DNA of 35,690 nt from an uncultured Bacilli bacterium (GCA_910587065.1 CAJUMA010000015.1:1-35690); one strand, 5' to 3'. Shown: positions 14,814 through 24,167, numbered from the stretch's first letter. Program-made: numbers and translations. Notes: generated by a model not told the origin, from the letters alone.

Positions 14814-15746
14814 ATGACCGTTTCGGAGGCTTTTTCTGTTTTTAAACTTGATTTTTCATCTAGTAAAAAAGTTGTAGATAGATATTATAAAAAATATAAT
14901 ACAATGTTTTTATGCGGCAAAATTGATGAAAATTCTTATGGAGAGATAGAAAGTGCTTATCAAGTATTAAGTACTTATTATAAAGAGTTAAGGAAAGTAG
15001 GTACTCAGGAAAAGGAAATTGTCAAAGCAAGGATTTTATATGACACTTTGAAAATAGAAAGAGATTATGAATGTAGAAGTTTTCTTGAAAAACAGAAAGG
15101 TAAAGTTTGGGTATTTTTTAACAGTGTTATTGAAAATGATTTTGACGGTTCTTTAGATGATTATTTAGAGTATGTCAAACAAGGAACATTAGATATTTTA
15201 AATGATGAGTATAAGGACTTGTACAAGGAATTTTTTGATTTGTTTTTAACATTGTGGCAACGTGTTTATAAAAGAATATGTGTTTGTGAGAAAAACAATT
15301 TACTTCAAGGTCTATTTGATAAAGATTGTTATTATTCTTTTGGGGAAGATGAGTTACGTGATGTTTTTTATAGAAAGAATAGAGGATATGCGCTTGGAAA
15401 GTTTAGTAGACTTTTAGATTTGGGGGCAATTCTTTCTAATCTTGTACCAGAAGAAAATGCTAGTTACTTTTTAGATATTCATCTTTCCTTTATGTCTTCT
15501 TTTTATGGGTTTGGTTATAACGTATCTGAATTTAATAAAATAGTTATTTATAAATTTGTTACAACGTCGCGTTTACAACAGTTGAAGATGGATTTTTATG
15601 ATATGTTTGATGAAGAAGTTAGAAAAGGGATGAGGAAAAGTCCATTTGTTGATAATCAAGAATTATTTTTGTTTATTTATGAACATTTGCGAATAGATAA
15701 TCCAGTTTTAGGTGAAGATAATGTTAAAGAAAGGCTACTAAGGTAG
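14814..15746 (+). CDS. Hypothetical protein with degenerate J-domain-like N-terminus
   Basis: I do not recognise the whole 310-residue protein. The first 62 residues look like a J domain: SEAFSVFKLDFSSSKKVVDR in place of helices I-II and EIESAYQVLSTYYKEL in place of helices III-IV. The HPD tripeptide that stimulates Hsp70 is absent; the loop reads NTMFLCGK. The remainder is mostly helical, with acidic and aromatic residues, no signal peptide and no membrane segment. GGGGAG provides the ribosome site. It follows the PH-like gene and may act with it. A second degenerate J domain occurs near 33.2 kb. Confidence 0.5.
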   Translation: MTVSEAFSVFKLDFSSSKKVVDRYYKKYNTMFLCGKIDENSYGEIESAYQVLSTYYKELRKVGTQEKEIVKARILYDTLKIERDYECRSFLEKQKGKVWVFFNSVIENDFDGSLDDYLEYVKQGTLDILNDEYKDLYKEFFDLFLTLWQRVYKRICVCEKNNLLQGLFDKDCYYSFGEDELRDVFYRKNRGYALGKFSRLLDLGAILSNLVPEENASYFLDIHLSFMSSFYGFGYNVSEFNKIVIYKFVTTSRLQQLKMDFYDMFDEEVRKGMRKSPFVDNQELFLFIYEHLRIDNPVLGEDNVKERLLR

Positions 15747-15841
15747 TTTTTTCTTTTTAGTGTTAAATAGAATAAAAAAATTATCTTTTAAGAAATTATA
15801 TTATGTATATAAGTTTATAATGAACATAGAAAAATAAAATA

Positions 15842-15870
15842 AAAAGAAGCTTATTTTAAAAGCTTCTTTT
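15842..15870. terminator. Bidirectional terminator
   Basis: AAAAGAAGCTT (15842-15852) pairs with AAGCTTCTTTT (15860-15870). It closes the minus-strand ABC operon and can serve the J-like gene. Nothing else is seen in 15747-15841. Confidence 0.8.
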
Positions 15871-16633
15871 CTAATATATTGATAAGTATATTAAAGATGA
15901 AAGATAATAAAGATAATATTAAAATACCACACATAACTAGAGATAAATTAAATACTTGAGTACCATAAAGAATTAAATAACCTATACCTTTTTTGCAACT
16001 TAAGAACTCTCCCATTATAACTCCGATTAATGACATAGAAATATTTATTTTTAGTGACGAAACTATTTCGGATTTCGCTGATGGAACTATTAATTTAGTT
16101 AATATATTTAGTTTATTTGCTCCAAATACTTTAAATAGTTTTATTAAGTCTTTATCACATGCTTCCATACCATTTAAGATAGTTATGCTTGTAACGATAA
16201 CACTTATTAAAAGCGAATTAAATATTATGGATTTAGTTGATGCCCCTAACCAAATGATGATTAAAGGACCTAAAGCGACTTTTGGTAAACTATTAATTGC
16301 TACTATAAATGGATCTAAAATACTTTTTAGAGTTTTAAATGAATACAGTAGTAAAGCAAATATAAAAGCAATGATAAAAGATAAAATAAATGATATAAGA
16401 ACTTCTATGGACGTTGTATAAATATGAATAAATAAATTATTATCATGAATTAAATTAATTAAAGTTGTTAGCACTTTTGATGGAGATGAAAAGATAAACG
16501 AATTAATAATATTAAAACGTGATAGTAATTCCCATAAAACTAAGAAAGAAATGAGTAATGAAAATTGACTTAGTCTTATGAGTATTTTATTTATTCTTAT
16601 TTTCTTTAAATATAGTTTATGTTCTTCAGTCAT
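15851..16633 (-). CDS. ABC transporter permease, SsuC/TauC/YtlD type
   Basis: This is the membrane subunit of a binding-protein-dependent importer for a small organic anion or precursor, as in the sulfonate, taurine, nitrate and pyrimidine families. The 260 residues have six hydrophobic helices. The cytoplasmic EAA-type loop is NGMEACDKDLIKLFKVFGAN with the usual Gly, and SLPKVALGPLIIIWLG is a family hallmark. It overlaps the ATPase gene by eight bases. The operon has lost its binding-protein gene to an insertion, so transport is probably impaired. Confidence 0.88.
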   Translation of the reverse strand: MTEEHKLYLKKIRINKILIRLSQFSLLISFLVLWELLSRFNIINSFIFSSPSKVLTTLINLIHDNNLFIHIYTTSIEVLISFILSFIIAFIFALLLYSFKTLKSILDPFIVAINSLPKVALGPLIIIWLGASTKSIIFNSLLISVIVTSITILNGMEACDKDLIKLFKVFGANKLNILTKLIVPSAKSEIVSSLKINISMSLIGVIMGEFLSCKKGIGYLILYGTQVFNLSLVMCGILILSLLSFIFNILINILEKKLLK

Positions 16634-17366
16634 GATCTATGTTTCTCCATATATCATCATATAAAGTATCAAATATTTCATCTTTTTTTCTAGTACTTGG
16701 TAAAATAGTCTCATCAAAGTTTAGTTTATATATAGCTTTTATTCTACCCGGTCTTTTCGTAAGTAATATTATATTATCACTTAAACTTATGGCTTCTTCG
16801 ATATCATGAGTGATAAGAATAGGTGTAATATTTAATTCTTTGATGATTTTATATACATCATTGCTTATATTTTTTCTTGTTTCACAATCAAGTTTAGAGA
16901 ATGGTTCATCTAGTAGTAAGATATTTGGTCTAATAGCTAGAACTCTAATAAGAGCTAGTCTTTGACGCATACCACCAGAGAGATTATTTGGATATTCATC
17001 TTTAAATTCATATAAACCATATTTTTTTAATAAATCATTTACATAATTAATTGATTCTTTAGTTTTTATTTTTTTTAAATCTAGTCCTAGACAAGCATTT
17101 TCAAAGACAGTTAGCCATGGAAGTAGGGCATCTGTTTGCATCATATATCCGATATTTAATTTACGATTTTCTCTGATTGTGCCAGTACTTGGTTGTTCTG
17201 ATCCTGTTATTATATTTAAAAGAGTTGATTTGCCACATCCTGATGGGCCAACTATACTTATTATTTTATTATCTTCAATAGCGATAGATATGTTATCTAA
17301 GGCTTTTATCTCTTTCGATTTTGTATGATATATTTTAGTAATATTACATATATTAATTAAGTTCAT
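16626..17366 (-). CDS. ABC transporter ATP-binding protein, SsuB/TauB/YtlC type
   Basis: The 246 residues hold a complete nucleotide-binding domain. Walker A is GPSGCGKST near residues 39-47, the Q-loop GYMMQTDALLPWLTV, the signature LSGGMRQRLAL, Walker B ILLLDEPFSKLD and the switch His in ITHDIEEAI. The LPWLTV after the Q-loop marks the nitrate/sulfonate/taurine importer subfamily. It overlaps the permease downstream and the binding-protein relic upstream by 14 bases. The insertion cuts it off from its original promoter, so expression would depend on a promoter inside the element. Confidence 0.92.
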   Translation of the reverse strand: MNLINICNITKIYHTKSKEIKALDNISIAIEDNKIISIVGPSGCGKSTLLNIITGSEQPSTGTIRENRKLNIGYMMQTDALLPWLTVFENACLGLDLKKIKTKESINYVNDLLKKYGLYEFKDEYPNNLSGGMRQRLALIRVLAIRPNILLLDEPFSKLDCETRKNISNDVYKIIKELNITPILITHDIEEAISLSDNIILLTKRPGRIKAIYKLNFDETILPSTRKKDEIFDTLYDDIWRNIDHD

Positions 17367-17778
17367 AAATTAGATTTTTATAATCCACGTAACTTTCTAA
17401 ATCTTTATTATCTATCATAATGTTTTGTAGATTTTTAAATGCTTCTTCTTCTATTTTAGGTGTTTTAAACCATGAATCGGCATTTTTATAATTTGTAATC
17501 ATTGTTACTAGATCGTTTTTACTTGTATCAGGGAATTCTGATATTATTACATCGGCGATTTCTTCTGGAGTATGTGTATCGACATATTCTAGCCCTTTTT
17601 CTATACCTTTATAGAATTTTTGTATTATGTCTTGATTTTTTTCAATATAACTTTTTTTAGCATTGAATGCTGTATATGGTACAACTCCTGAGTATAGGCC
17701 AATAGAGTCTGCTATAAAGCCATATCCTTCTTTAACTAATTTAGTTGCATTTGGTTCTCTAAGTGTAATGAAAATCAA
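17353..17778 (-). pseudogene. C-terminal half of the split substrate-binding protein gene
   Basis: From 17757 downward the frame reads EPNATKLVKEGYGFIADSIG and on to a stop at 17353: the C-terminal lobe of an NMT1/SsuA-type binding protein, about 134 residues. Homologues have FEP-x-AT directly before this, and here the sequence changes to unrelated DNA just at that point. The missing N-terminal half is at 34131-34704. The frame runs a few codons into the element to a TTG at 17778 with no ribosome site, so this half is probably not translated properly. Confidence 0.93.
17754..17771 (+). repeat. Left junction of the integrated element (att site)
   Basis: GTTC at 17754-17757 is the sequence shared by both junctions. 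Inside it, AAGTGTAATGA (17761-17771) is the left arm, matching the right arm inverted at 9 of 11 bases. The target gene lies to the left of GTTC. Confidence 0.8.
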
Positions 17779-17787
17779 TTAGGTGTA

Positions 17788-17816
17788 TTGCCCTTTTTTT
17801 AAATATTTATTATAAT
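17788..17816 (+). promoter_or_regulatory. Promoter at the left end of the element
   Basis: TTGCCC (17788-17793), 17 bases, TATAAT (17811-17816). The -10 lies in the palindrome ATTATAAT, so a minus-strand promoter toward the orphaned ABC genes is possible. Confidence 0.6.
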
Positions 17817-17838
17817 AGGGGGAAAAGTTGGTGATTTT

Positions 17839-18744
17839 ATGATTAGTATTAGAAAAATGTCAGTTGAAGAAATAAAAGCTAAGCCATATTTGTTAAATTT
17901 TATCTATGAGCTATTTGGAGATGTAAGTGATTCTTTCTTCGAATATGAGTATGAAGGGGAAACTAGGTGGTTTTATTCTAGTGGTTATGCAATTACTTTG
18001 TTAACATTTGATGGCGAGTATATTGGGCATCAAATGGTTACACTGGATGAAGATTATAATATTCTTTATGCTGAATATGATGGTTTTGATGTTTGGAAGC
18101 ATAAAAGCGGAAATCTTGTAGTTCAAAAAGAGAATGGCTTTGTTGCTGAACGTTTTGAAAAGAAAAAGTTGGATGATAATGCTAGAGATGATAACAGAAA
18201 TGGAATAATTTTGTATTATCAATATAATGCAAATACTTTAGAAAATATGATACTAGCTTATAACTGTGTTTATCGGGGAGATGAAGCAATATTTCCTTTT
18301 GAAATAAAAATTCCTTTCTTTGTAACTTTCTTTAAAGGTAAAAGTGTAAAAAAATATGTTCTTTATGAAACTGATACAGATTATATGAGTTATAATATTA
18401 TTACCCTTAGAGAGTTTGGATTAAAAAGATTTCTTAAGGAAGGTGCATATACTTTACAAAAAGAAGATCCAATTAAAAGATATTTTAAAGTTTGGCATGA
18501 ATCTAATGAGGGAAACTTAGTTTTATTATATCCAATTAGTCATATTTATAAGTTAGATGATATTTATAAATTAATAGAAAGCAAAGGATTTATGACTGGT
18601 CCTTCAGATGAAGCAATGAGCTACTTTAATGGAGAATTTAGCGAAAGAAAAGAAATAGAGGAAGTTTTAGAAGCAATAAAAGCTTATGACAAGAATATTG
18701 ATGAGAAAATGAAAATGCGAGGATTAAAAAGTCAAATGTCTTAA
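17839..18744 (+). CDS. Hypothetical protein, first gene of the element
   Basis: The 301-residue protein is not one I recognise. It is soluble, with no signal peptide or hydrophobic helix. It is rich in aromatic and acidic residues and in alternating strand-like segments (RWFYSSGYAITLLTFDGEYI, DGFDVWKHKSGNLVVQ), then becomes helical toward the charged C-terminus (EEVLEAIKAYDKNIDEKMK). GGTGAT and a near-consensus promoter precede it. It is the first gene inside the left junction. No partner function can be inferred from the YgjV-like gene that follows 42 bases later. Confidence 0.5.
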   Translation: MISIRKMSVEEIKAKPYLLNFIYELFGDVSDSFFEYEYEGETRWFYSSGYAITLLTFDGEYIGHQMVTLDEDYNILYAEYDGFDVWKHKSGNLVVQKENGFVAERFEKKKLDDNARDDNRNGIILYYQYNANTLENMILAYNCVYRGDEAIFPFEIKIPFFVTFFKGKSVKKYVLYETDTDYMSYNIITLREFGLKRFLKEGAYTLQKEDPIKRYFKVWHESNEGNLVLLYPISHIYKLDDIYKLIESKGFMTGPSDEAMSYFNGEFSERKEIEEVLEAIKAYDKNIDEKMKMRGLKSQMS

Positions 18745-18786
18745 CTCATTTTAGATAATATGTTAAAATACTCTTGGTGAATATAA

Positions 18787-19284
18787 ATGGCATATGTAGT
18801 AATTGCGAATATAATTGCATTAATTGGTTCAGTATTTATGGTTTTAGCAAGTTATGTTAAAAGTGATAAAAGGTGCGTTATTTTACAATCTTTTCAAATA
18901 TTTATGTTTATAATAAGTAATATTATTTTAAAAGGTATTACAGGTGTAGTTATAAATTCTTTAAGTTTATTAAGAAATATATTTGCCTATAAGCAAAAAT
19001 TAAACAATTATATAAAATATATGATTTTAGGTTTTATGGTAGTTTTATCTATTATGTTTAATAATCTAGGTATAGTTGGATATTTACCTATAATTGGTAC
19101 AACTGTATTTACTATATTTATTAATAATGAAGATACTTTTAAATTTAGATTATCTTTATCTTTTTCAATACTTATGTGGCTTATATATGATGTTTACATA
19201 ATGTCATATTCATCAGCCATATTTGATTTATTTAGTGTCATTGGTGGCATTTTTGTATTGTTTAGAGAAAGTAAAGTAAAATAA
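18787..19284 (+). CDS. YgjV-family inner-membrane protein
   Basis: This 165-residue protein has five or six hydrophobic segments and fits the YgjV family of small integral membrane proteins. Conserved features are the starting helix with LIGSVFMVLASYVKSDKR, then QIFMFIISNIILKGITGVVI, NSLSLLRNIFAYK and the closing VIGGIFVLFRE. The repeated helix-pair layout resembles small SWEET/PQ-loop-like transporters, but the substrate is not known. TTGGTGA lies before ATG 18787. No terminator separates it from the upstream gene. Confidence 0.7.
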   Translation: MAYVVIANIIALIGSVFMVLASYVKSDKRCVILQSFQIFMFIISNIILKGITGVVINSLSLLRNIFAYKQKLNNYIKYMILGFMVVLSIMFNNLGIVGYLPIIGTTVFTIFINNEDTFKFRLSLSFSILMWLIYDVYIMSYSSAIFDLFSVIGGIFVLFRESKVK

Positions 19285-19286
19285 AT

Positions 19287-19315
19287 TTGGCAAATATAAG
19301 AATTTATGGTAGAAT
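19287..19315 (+). promoter_or_regulatory. Promoter of the HAD-PlsC fusion gene
   Basis: TTGGCA (19287-19292), 17 bases, TAGAAT (19310-19315). GGAGG provides the ribosome site before ATG 19351. Confidence 0.7.
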
Positions 19316-19350
19316 ACGTTTCGATGATTTAGTTACGAGGAGGGGTTGTA

Positions 19351-20739
19351 ATGGGTTATAATATTGGATTTGATGCCGATGGTGTTATTTATGACACAGA
19401 ATTATTTCAATTATCTAATCAAGTTATTGATTTTATGAAAAAAGAATATAATTTAGATGTCATTAATCCAGATGGTTATGGAATAAAGGATGTTTTTGGT
19501 TGCTCAAAAGAAATTGAATTAGATTTTTGGGAAAAATTTGTAATAAAATATTCTTTATTATATCGTCCAAGAACTTGGACAAAAGAAACTATAGATAAAT
19601 TGAGGGCCGATGGCAATAAAGTTTTTATTATTACTTCTAAAGCGTGCGCTTTGGAAAAAAGTTATAGGGGTATAGGAGTTAGATTACTTTTTGAATTAGG
19701 ATTGAAGTTGAATGGAATTAAAATTGATGATATAGTTTATTGTGATCTTGATAATAGTGCCGAGTCAAAACTGCAAGCATGCCAAAAATTAAATATTACA
19801 ATAATGGTCGAAGACGCTGTCGAAAATATAAATTTGCTTTCTAAACATATGGATGTTATTTGTATGAATACTTTAAATAATGAAAGTTTAGAGAATGATA
19901 ATATTATAAGAGCGGATGATATTCCTGATGTGTATGTTAATGTTCAAAAAATTATTGCATCTAGAGAAACTAAAAGCAATTCATTAACATCTATGCACAT
20001 TTTATCTGTAAAAGAAAAAGAAGAGATGTCTTTAGAGGAAAAAGATGCTTATTATGATTCTTTAATTGATTATTATAAGTCTTTTCCTTTTGATGAAAGG
20101 AATATGAATAATCGCGAAAGTATTATTAATTTAATCGCAAACATTTATTCTAAAATATTTTATTCAAAATATGATCCAATTATATTGGGTATGGAAAATA
20201 TTCCAAAAGAAAAAGGTTTTATATATGTATGTAATCATCTTTGTGATAAAGATATGATTTTCCTTTTATGTGCTTTGAAGGGATTAAGCAGTTGTTGGCA
20301 TCCACTAGTAAAAATGGAAATATTAGAACAAAAGCCTGGTATACTTTTTAGAACTGCCCAATCGGCTTTTGTAAAAAGAGAGGTATTAAGGAGTCGTCGT
20401 TCTTCAATGAAAGACTTATTTATATTACTTTCAAATTATTTCAATGTTTTAATATTCCCTGAAGGAACTTATAATAAAACACAAAATAATTTGAAAGACT
20501 TTCAGGGAGTTAGTCATGTTTATTTATCTCAAGTTTTAAGAAGGCCTATAGTTAATATGGCATTAACAAGTGATTATTCAACAAATCCTATTTTAAGGAT
20601 TGATGAACCTTATATTGTCCCAAGGACTATGTCTCTTGCTGATGCTAAAGAGGATTCTTTTAATCGCTTATCTTCTTTAGTAGAAAAAAACAAGAAATTA
20701 TCTTTGGAAAGGAGAAGTGAATGGTATGATAATAACTGA
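19351..20739 (+). CDS. HAD phosphatase-like domain fused to a PlsC-type acyltransferase
   Basis: Two domains make up the 462 residues. Residues 1-200 are a HAD hydrolase of the nucleotidase type: GFDADGVIYD with Asp8 and Asp10, IITSK as motif II and MVEDAVENI as motif III. Residues 260-455 are a glycerolipid acyltransferase with NHLCDKD giving the catalytic HX4D (His296, Asp301), the substrate stretch SAFVKRE, and FPEGT with Glu371. PlsC enzymes acylate lysophosphatidic acid at the membrane face, so the fusion suggests coupled dephosphorylation and acylation of a lipid intermediate. No membrane helix is present. It overlaps the next gene by 14 bases. Confidence 0.82.
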   Translation: MGYNIGFDADGVIYDTELFQLSNQVIDFMKKEYNLDVINPDGYGIKDVFGCSKEIELDFWEKFVIKYSLLYRPRTWTKETIDKLRADGNKVFIITSKACALEKSYRGIGVRLLFELGLKLNGIKIDDIVYCDLDNSAESKLQACQKLNITIMVEDAVENINLLSKHMDVICMNTLNNESLENDNIIRADDIPDVYVNVQKIIASRETKSNSLTSMHILSVKEKEEMSLEEKDAYYDSLIDYYKSFPFDERNMNNRESIINLIANIYSKIFYSKYDPIILGMENIPKEKGFIYVCNHLCDKDMIFLLCALKGLSSCWHPLVKMEILEQKPGILFRTAQSAFVKREVLRSRRSSMKDLFILLSNYFNVLIFPEGTYNKTQNNLKDFQGVSHVYLSQVLRRPIVNMALTSDYSTNPILRIDEPYIVPRTMSLADAKEDSFNRLSSLVEKNKKLSLERRSEWYDNN

Positions 20740-21832
20740 ACATAACTATAATGATTTTCTTCGAAAATTTAGGGAAGAAGACAAATATTTATCAGAAAAA
20801 CTAATAAAATTGTTTGATATGTTAAATATAGAAAATGTATCAATTGCGAGTGTTGGTAATTCTATTTCTTCAGGATATTCAAAATGTGATGAAATGTTGC
20901 CTTTTTTGATGAGAAGCGAAGTATCTAATTCTAAAAGTTTTAATATTTATAATTATGCAAGAGTTAGACGTAATGAAGAAAGAAAAATAATAGGGTGGTA
21001 TAAAAGCAATATTTCCCATCAAGAAATTAATAGTTTATTGATTGATGATATTATGGCAAAACTTGGGAAGTATGCGAATTTTTCACAAGAGGATTTGCAA
21101 AAATATGAAGAAATGCGTGATAAGAGCGATCTTGGCTTTGGCGATTTTGTTAAGTTGAGCGATAATATTATAATCTATAATGGATTAACAGGAAGTTTTA
21201 CAGATCGAATAAGAAAAGGAAATGTTTCTGATAAGTTAAAACTTTTTTCTAGTTTTAAAGAAGACTTTGCTGATCTTAAAAGTTTATTATATCAGTTTTA
21301 TTTAGACAATCCGAACTTGCAAATATACGTTTGTGGAATACCAGATTTTTTAGGACTGGGAATATCTAGTTCTTTTGATAGATATTTAAAATTAGCAATA
21401 AGTGAGATTCCAAATGCTCGTTATGTTCCTGGAGTAACTAAAAATATATTTTCAAGATTCAGTGGACAAAAGGAATTTGATATACATTATAGTGTTCCTG
21501 AATATTTATGTTTGTTAAATAGTGTATTTGAAGAAATATTAATGTCTTATATTCCTTTAAAAATAAAGAATAGAATTTTAAATGAATTATCTATTTATAG
21601 TGATAATAACGAATTAATAAGCACTACGAGTAAGGGTAAATCAGATGATGTTAGAAAAATTATTTTAGAAGTTCTTGAAGAATATGATGAAATAATTAGA
21701 AAAAACAATATTGATGTTAAGGCAATATTAAATGAAGTTTGTAATTTTTATGATCAAAATTATTTGCTTTTTTATCCTTGTACAAACAGATTAGAAACAA
21801 AAAAAATAATAAAATGTATAATGCACCAATAA
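20726..21832 (+). CDS. SGNH/GDSL-hydrolase-like protein
   Basis: The 368-residue protein has the four-block pattern of SGNH hydrolases in divergent form. Block I is VGNSISSGY with the candidate Ser46, then come NYARVRR (an Asn position), YNGLTGSF, and CGIPDFLG. Block V is FDIHYSVPEY with the Asp252-His254 pair. Such enzymes act on acyl or acetyl esters. There is no signal peptide, so it should act in the cytosol. Its start overlaps the end of the HAD-PlsC gene, and an acyltransferase next to a likely acyl hydrolase suggests a lipid-editing pair. I prefer ATG 20726 to GTG 20717, which is only two bases after GGAG. Confidence 0.65.
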   Translation: MIITEHNYNDFLRKFREEDKYLSEKLIKLFDMLNIENVSIASVGNSISSGYSKCDEMLPFLMRSEVSNSKSFNIYNYARVRRNEERKIIGWYKSNISHQEINSLLIDDIMAKLGKYANFSQEDLQKYEEMRDKSDLGFGDFVKLSDNIIIYNGLTGSFTDRIRKGNVSDKLKLFSSFKEDFADLKSLLYQFYLDNPNLQIYVCGIPDFLGLGISSSFDRYLKLAISEIPNARYVPGVTKNIFSRFSGQKEFDIHYSVPEYLCLLNSVFEEILMSYIPLKIKNRILNELSIYSDNNELISTTSKGKSDDVRKIILEVLEEYDEIIRKNNIDVKAILNEVCNFYDQNYLLFYPCTNRLETKKIIKCIMHQ

Positions 21833-21846
21833 CTTTGGTGTTTTAA
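21823..21846 (+). terminator. Terminator after the SGNH-like gene
   Basis: CACCAA (21824-21829) and TTGGTG (21835-21840) with a 5-base loop, then TTTT. Confidence 0.75.
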
Positions 21847-21899
21847 TTTACAATTTTTTATAATTATGGTACTTTTATTATGATAGTAAGGTGATTTCA

Positions 21900-24167
21900 A
21901 TGAATAGCGTTTATTTTCAAACAATGGGTATGGCGATAATAATATTGTTACTTGTTATGTTCTATTCAAAAATTCGTATAGATAATAGAGAAACAAAGAT
22001 TTATAGTAAGCAGCTTATAGTAACTTTTTTTTCTTTATTATTTGATATATCTATAATTCTAATTACGTATTTTTGTGATATTCAGGATGTTTATTATATA
22101 TTATGGATATTAAATAAGTTTTATCTTTCAACATTGCTTCTATATAGTGCTTTATTTACAGAATATATTGTACATATATCAAAACCTAATTCCAAATATG
22201 ACTTTTTTAATAGTTCACTGACTAGTTATAAATTGTTTAATATGGTATGTGTTTTTATTATTTTTGTGTTACCAATAGAAATATACAATACTAATGGTGT
22301 TATGTTTTCTTATGGATTAAGTATTTCTTTTTTGATTATTGTTATAGTTTTTTATGTGTTAGTAATGGTATTTTATACTTTCAAAAATTTTAAACATGTT
22401 GTAAGGAAGAAGTATACTCCTTTGTTTTCTTTAATACCTTTATTTTTATTAGCTATTCTTATAAGAAAAGTTGATCCTAGTGTTTTAATAACGACAGCAA
22501 TTGCTTCTTATGTTGATTTAATAATGTATTTTACCATCGAAAATCCCGATGTTAAAATGATAGCTGCTTTAAATGAAGCAAAGTTATCAGCTGAAAAAGC
22601 GAATAGAGCAAAGTCAGATTTTTTAAGTAGTATGTCGCATGAGATAAGAACTCCTTTAAATGCGATAGTTGGTTTTTCTGATTGTATTATAGAAGATAAA
22701 ACTTTAGAAGATGCTAAAAGTGATGCGAAGGATATTAAGCTCGCAAGCGAAAACTTACTAGAAATTGTTAATGGTATTTTGGATATTTCGAAAATTGAGG
22801 CAGATAAGATGGAAATTGTTGAAACAGAGTATAATCCGGTTGAGACTTTTGAAAATGTTGCCAAACTTGTTAAACCAAGAATTGGTGAAAAGCCAATTGA
22901 TTTAGTCGTTAAATTTGGTTCTGATATACCTTACATGGTTTATGGTGATGGGGGTAAGGTAAGACAAATTATTACTAACATTTTAACGAATGCTGTTAAA
23001 TATACTGAAGAAGGTAGTATAACTTTCTTTGTTAATTGTTTGAATGAAGGGGAGTATACAAAATTTGTTATATCTGTTGAAGATACAGGTAGAGGAATAA
23101 AACCAGAACAGATTGATAAATTGTTTACTAAATTTCAACGCCTTGATGAAGATAAGAATACAACACTTGAAGGTACTGGCTTAGGTCTTGCTATCACGAA
23201 ACGTTTTGTTGAAATGATGGGAGGAAAAATAGTTGTTCAAAGTAAATATGGTGAAGGATCTAAATTTACTGTTTATTTAAGTCAAAAAGTTATTAAGATG
23301 AATAAACCTGAGGATGTAGAGTCTCAAGAATTAGTTAATACAATGCAAATTAAGTTATTCGATTTTACTGAATCTAAAGTGTTAGTAGTAGATGATAATA
23401 AAGTAAATATAAAAGTCGCTTTAAAACTTTTATCTAATTATGGAATTGAAGCGGACTTTTGTGAAAGCGGTTTTGAAGCAGTTGAAAAAGTTAAAATGGG
23501 CAATACCTATGATTTAATCTTACTTGATGTAATGATGCCGAGAATGAGTGGTGTTGAAACATTAAAACTTATAAGAGAAAGTGTTATTTATGATATGCCA
23601 GTTGTTGCTTTAACTGCTAATGCAATATCTGGTATGAAAGAAAAGTATTTAGCTGAAGGATTTGATGATTATTTGGCTAAACCAATTGAAAAAAGTGAAT
23701 TATATCGTGTTTTATTAACTTTTTTAAATAAGAAATTAAAGAAAAAGGAAGAGGTTAAGACAAATACTGTTGAAATACCAATTGTTAAAAAAAGTGCTGA
23801 AAAAAAGAAAGTTTTAATTGTTGATGATAATAAAATAAATATTAAAATAGCGGAAAAACTTCTTTCGCATTATGATTTTTTAGAAATTGATTCAGCTCTA
23901 TCGGGAGCTAGCGCAATTGAAAAAGTAAAAACTACTAATTATGATTTAATATTCATGGATATAATGATGCCAGAGATGGACGGAGTAGAGACTCTTCATC
24001 ATTTAAAAGATATGGGCTTTAAAAATCCAATTGTTACATTAACGGCTGATGCTGTAGATGGTTCGCGTGATAAATATTTGAATGAAGGCTTTGATGAATA
24101 TTTATCTAAACCCGTCAGTATAAATGATATCGATAAAATCATGGATATATTTGTAAATAAGGGCTAG
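21900..24167 (+). CDS. Hybrid sensor histidine kinase with two receiver domains
   Basis: The 755 residues begin with about seven hydrophobic helices (residues 5-220) and no large extracellular domain. A HisKA dimerisation domain follows, with His247 in SMSHEIRTPLN. The ATPase domain has ITNILTNAVKY (N box), EDTGRGI (G1) and GTGLGLAIT (G2). Two receiver domains come after it: the first (about 491-610) has VVDDNK and Asp543 in LLDVMMP, the second (about 640-752) has IVDDNK and Asp687 in FMDIMMP. Both keep the later Thr and Lys. No output domain or response-regulator gene is in the element, so it may signal to a chromosomal partner. ATG 21900 follows AAGGTGAT. Confidence 0.93.
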   Translation: MNSVYFQTMGMAIIILLLVMFYSKIRIDNRETKIYSKQLIVTFFSLLFDISIILITYFCDIQDVYYILWILNKFYLSTLLLYSALFTEYIVHISKPNSKYDFFNSSLTSYKLFNMVCVFIIFVLPIEIYNTNGVMFSYGLSISFLIIVIVFYVLVMVFYTFKNFKHVVRKKYTPLFSLIPLFLLAILIRKVDPSVLITTAIASYVDLIMYFTIENPDVKMIAALNEAKLSAEKANRAKSDFLSSMSHEIRTPLNAIVGFSDCIIEDKTLEDAKSDAKDIKLASENLLEIVNGILDISKIEADKMEIVETEYNPVETFENVAKLVKPRIGEKPIDLVVKFGSDIPYMVYGDGGKVRQIITNILTNAVKYTEEGSITFFVNCLNEGEYTKFVISVEDTGRGIKPEQIDKLFTKFQRLDEDKNTTLEGTGLGLAITKRFVEMMGGKIVVQSKYGEGSKFTVYLSQKVIKMNKPEDVESQELVNTMQIKLFDFTESKVLVVDDNKVNIKVALKLLSNYGIEADFCESGFEAVEKVKMGNTYDLILLDVMMPRMSGVETLKLIRESVIYDMPVVALTANAISGMKEKYLAEGFDDYLAKPIEKSELYRVLLTFLNKKLKKKEEVKTNTVEIPIVKKSAEKKKVLIVDDNKINIKIAEKLLSHYDFLEIDSALSGASAIEKVKTTNYDLIFMDIMMPEMDGVETLHHLKDMGFKNPIVTLTADAVDGSRDKYLNEGFDEYLSKPVSINDIDKIMDIFVNKG

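Noticed and set aside
15993..16421. A 142-codon plus-strand frame opposite the ABC permease
   Set aside because: It is the complement of a well-conserved permease and has no ribosome site.
17839..18744. Reading the first element gene as a known phage or conjugation protein
   Set aside because: No motif of any such family is visible; it stays hypothetical.
22508..22864. A 118-codon minus-strand frame inside the histidine kinase
   Set aside because: It is the complement of the HisKA region, with low-complexity Ser/Ala composition.
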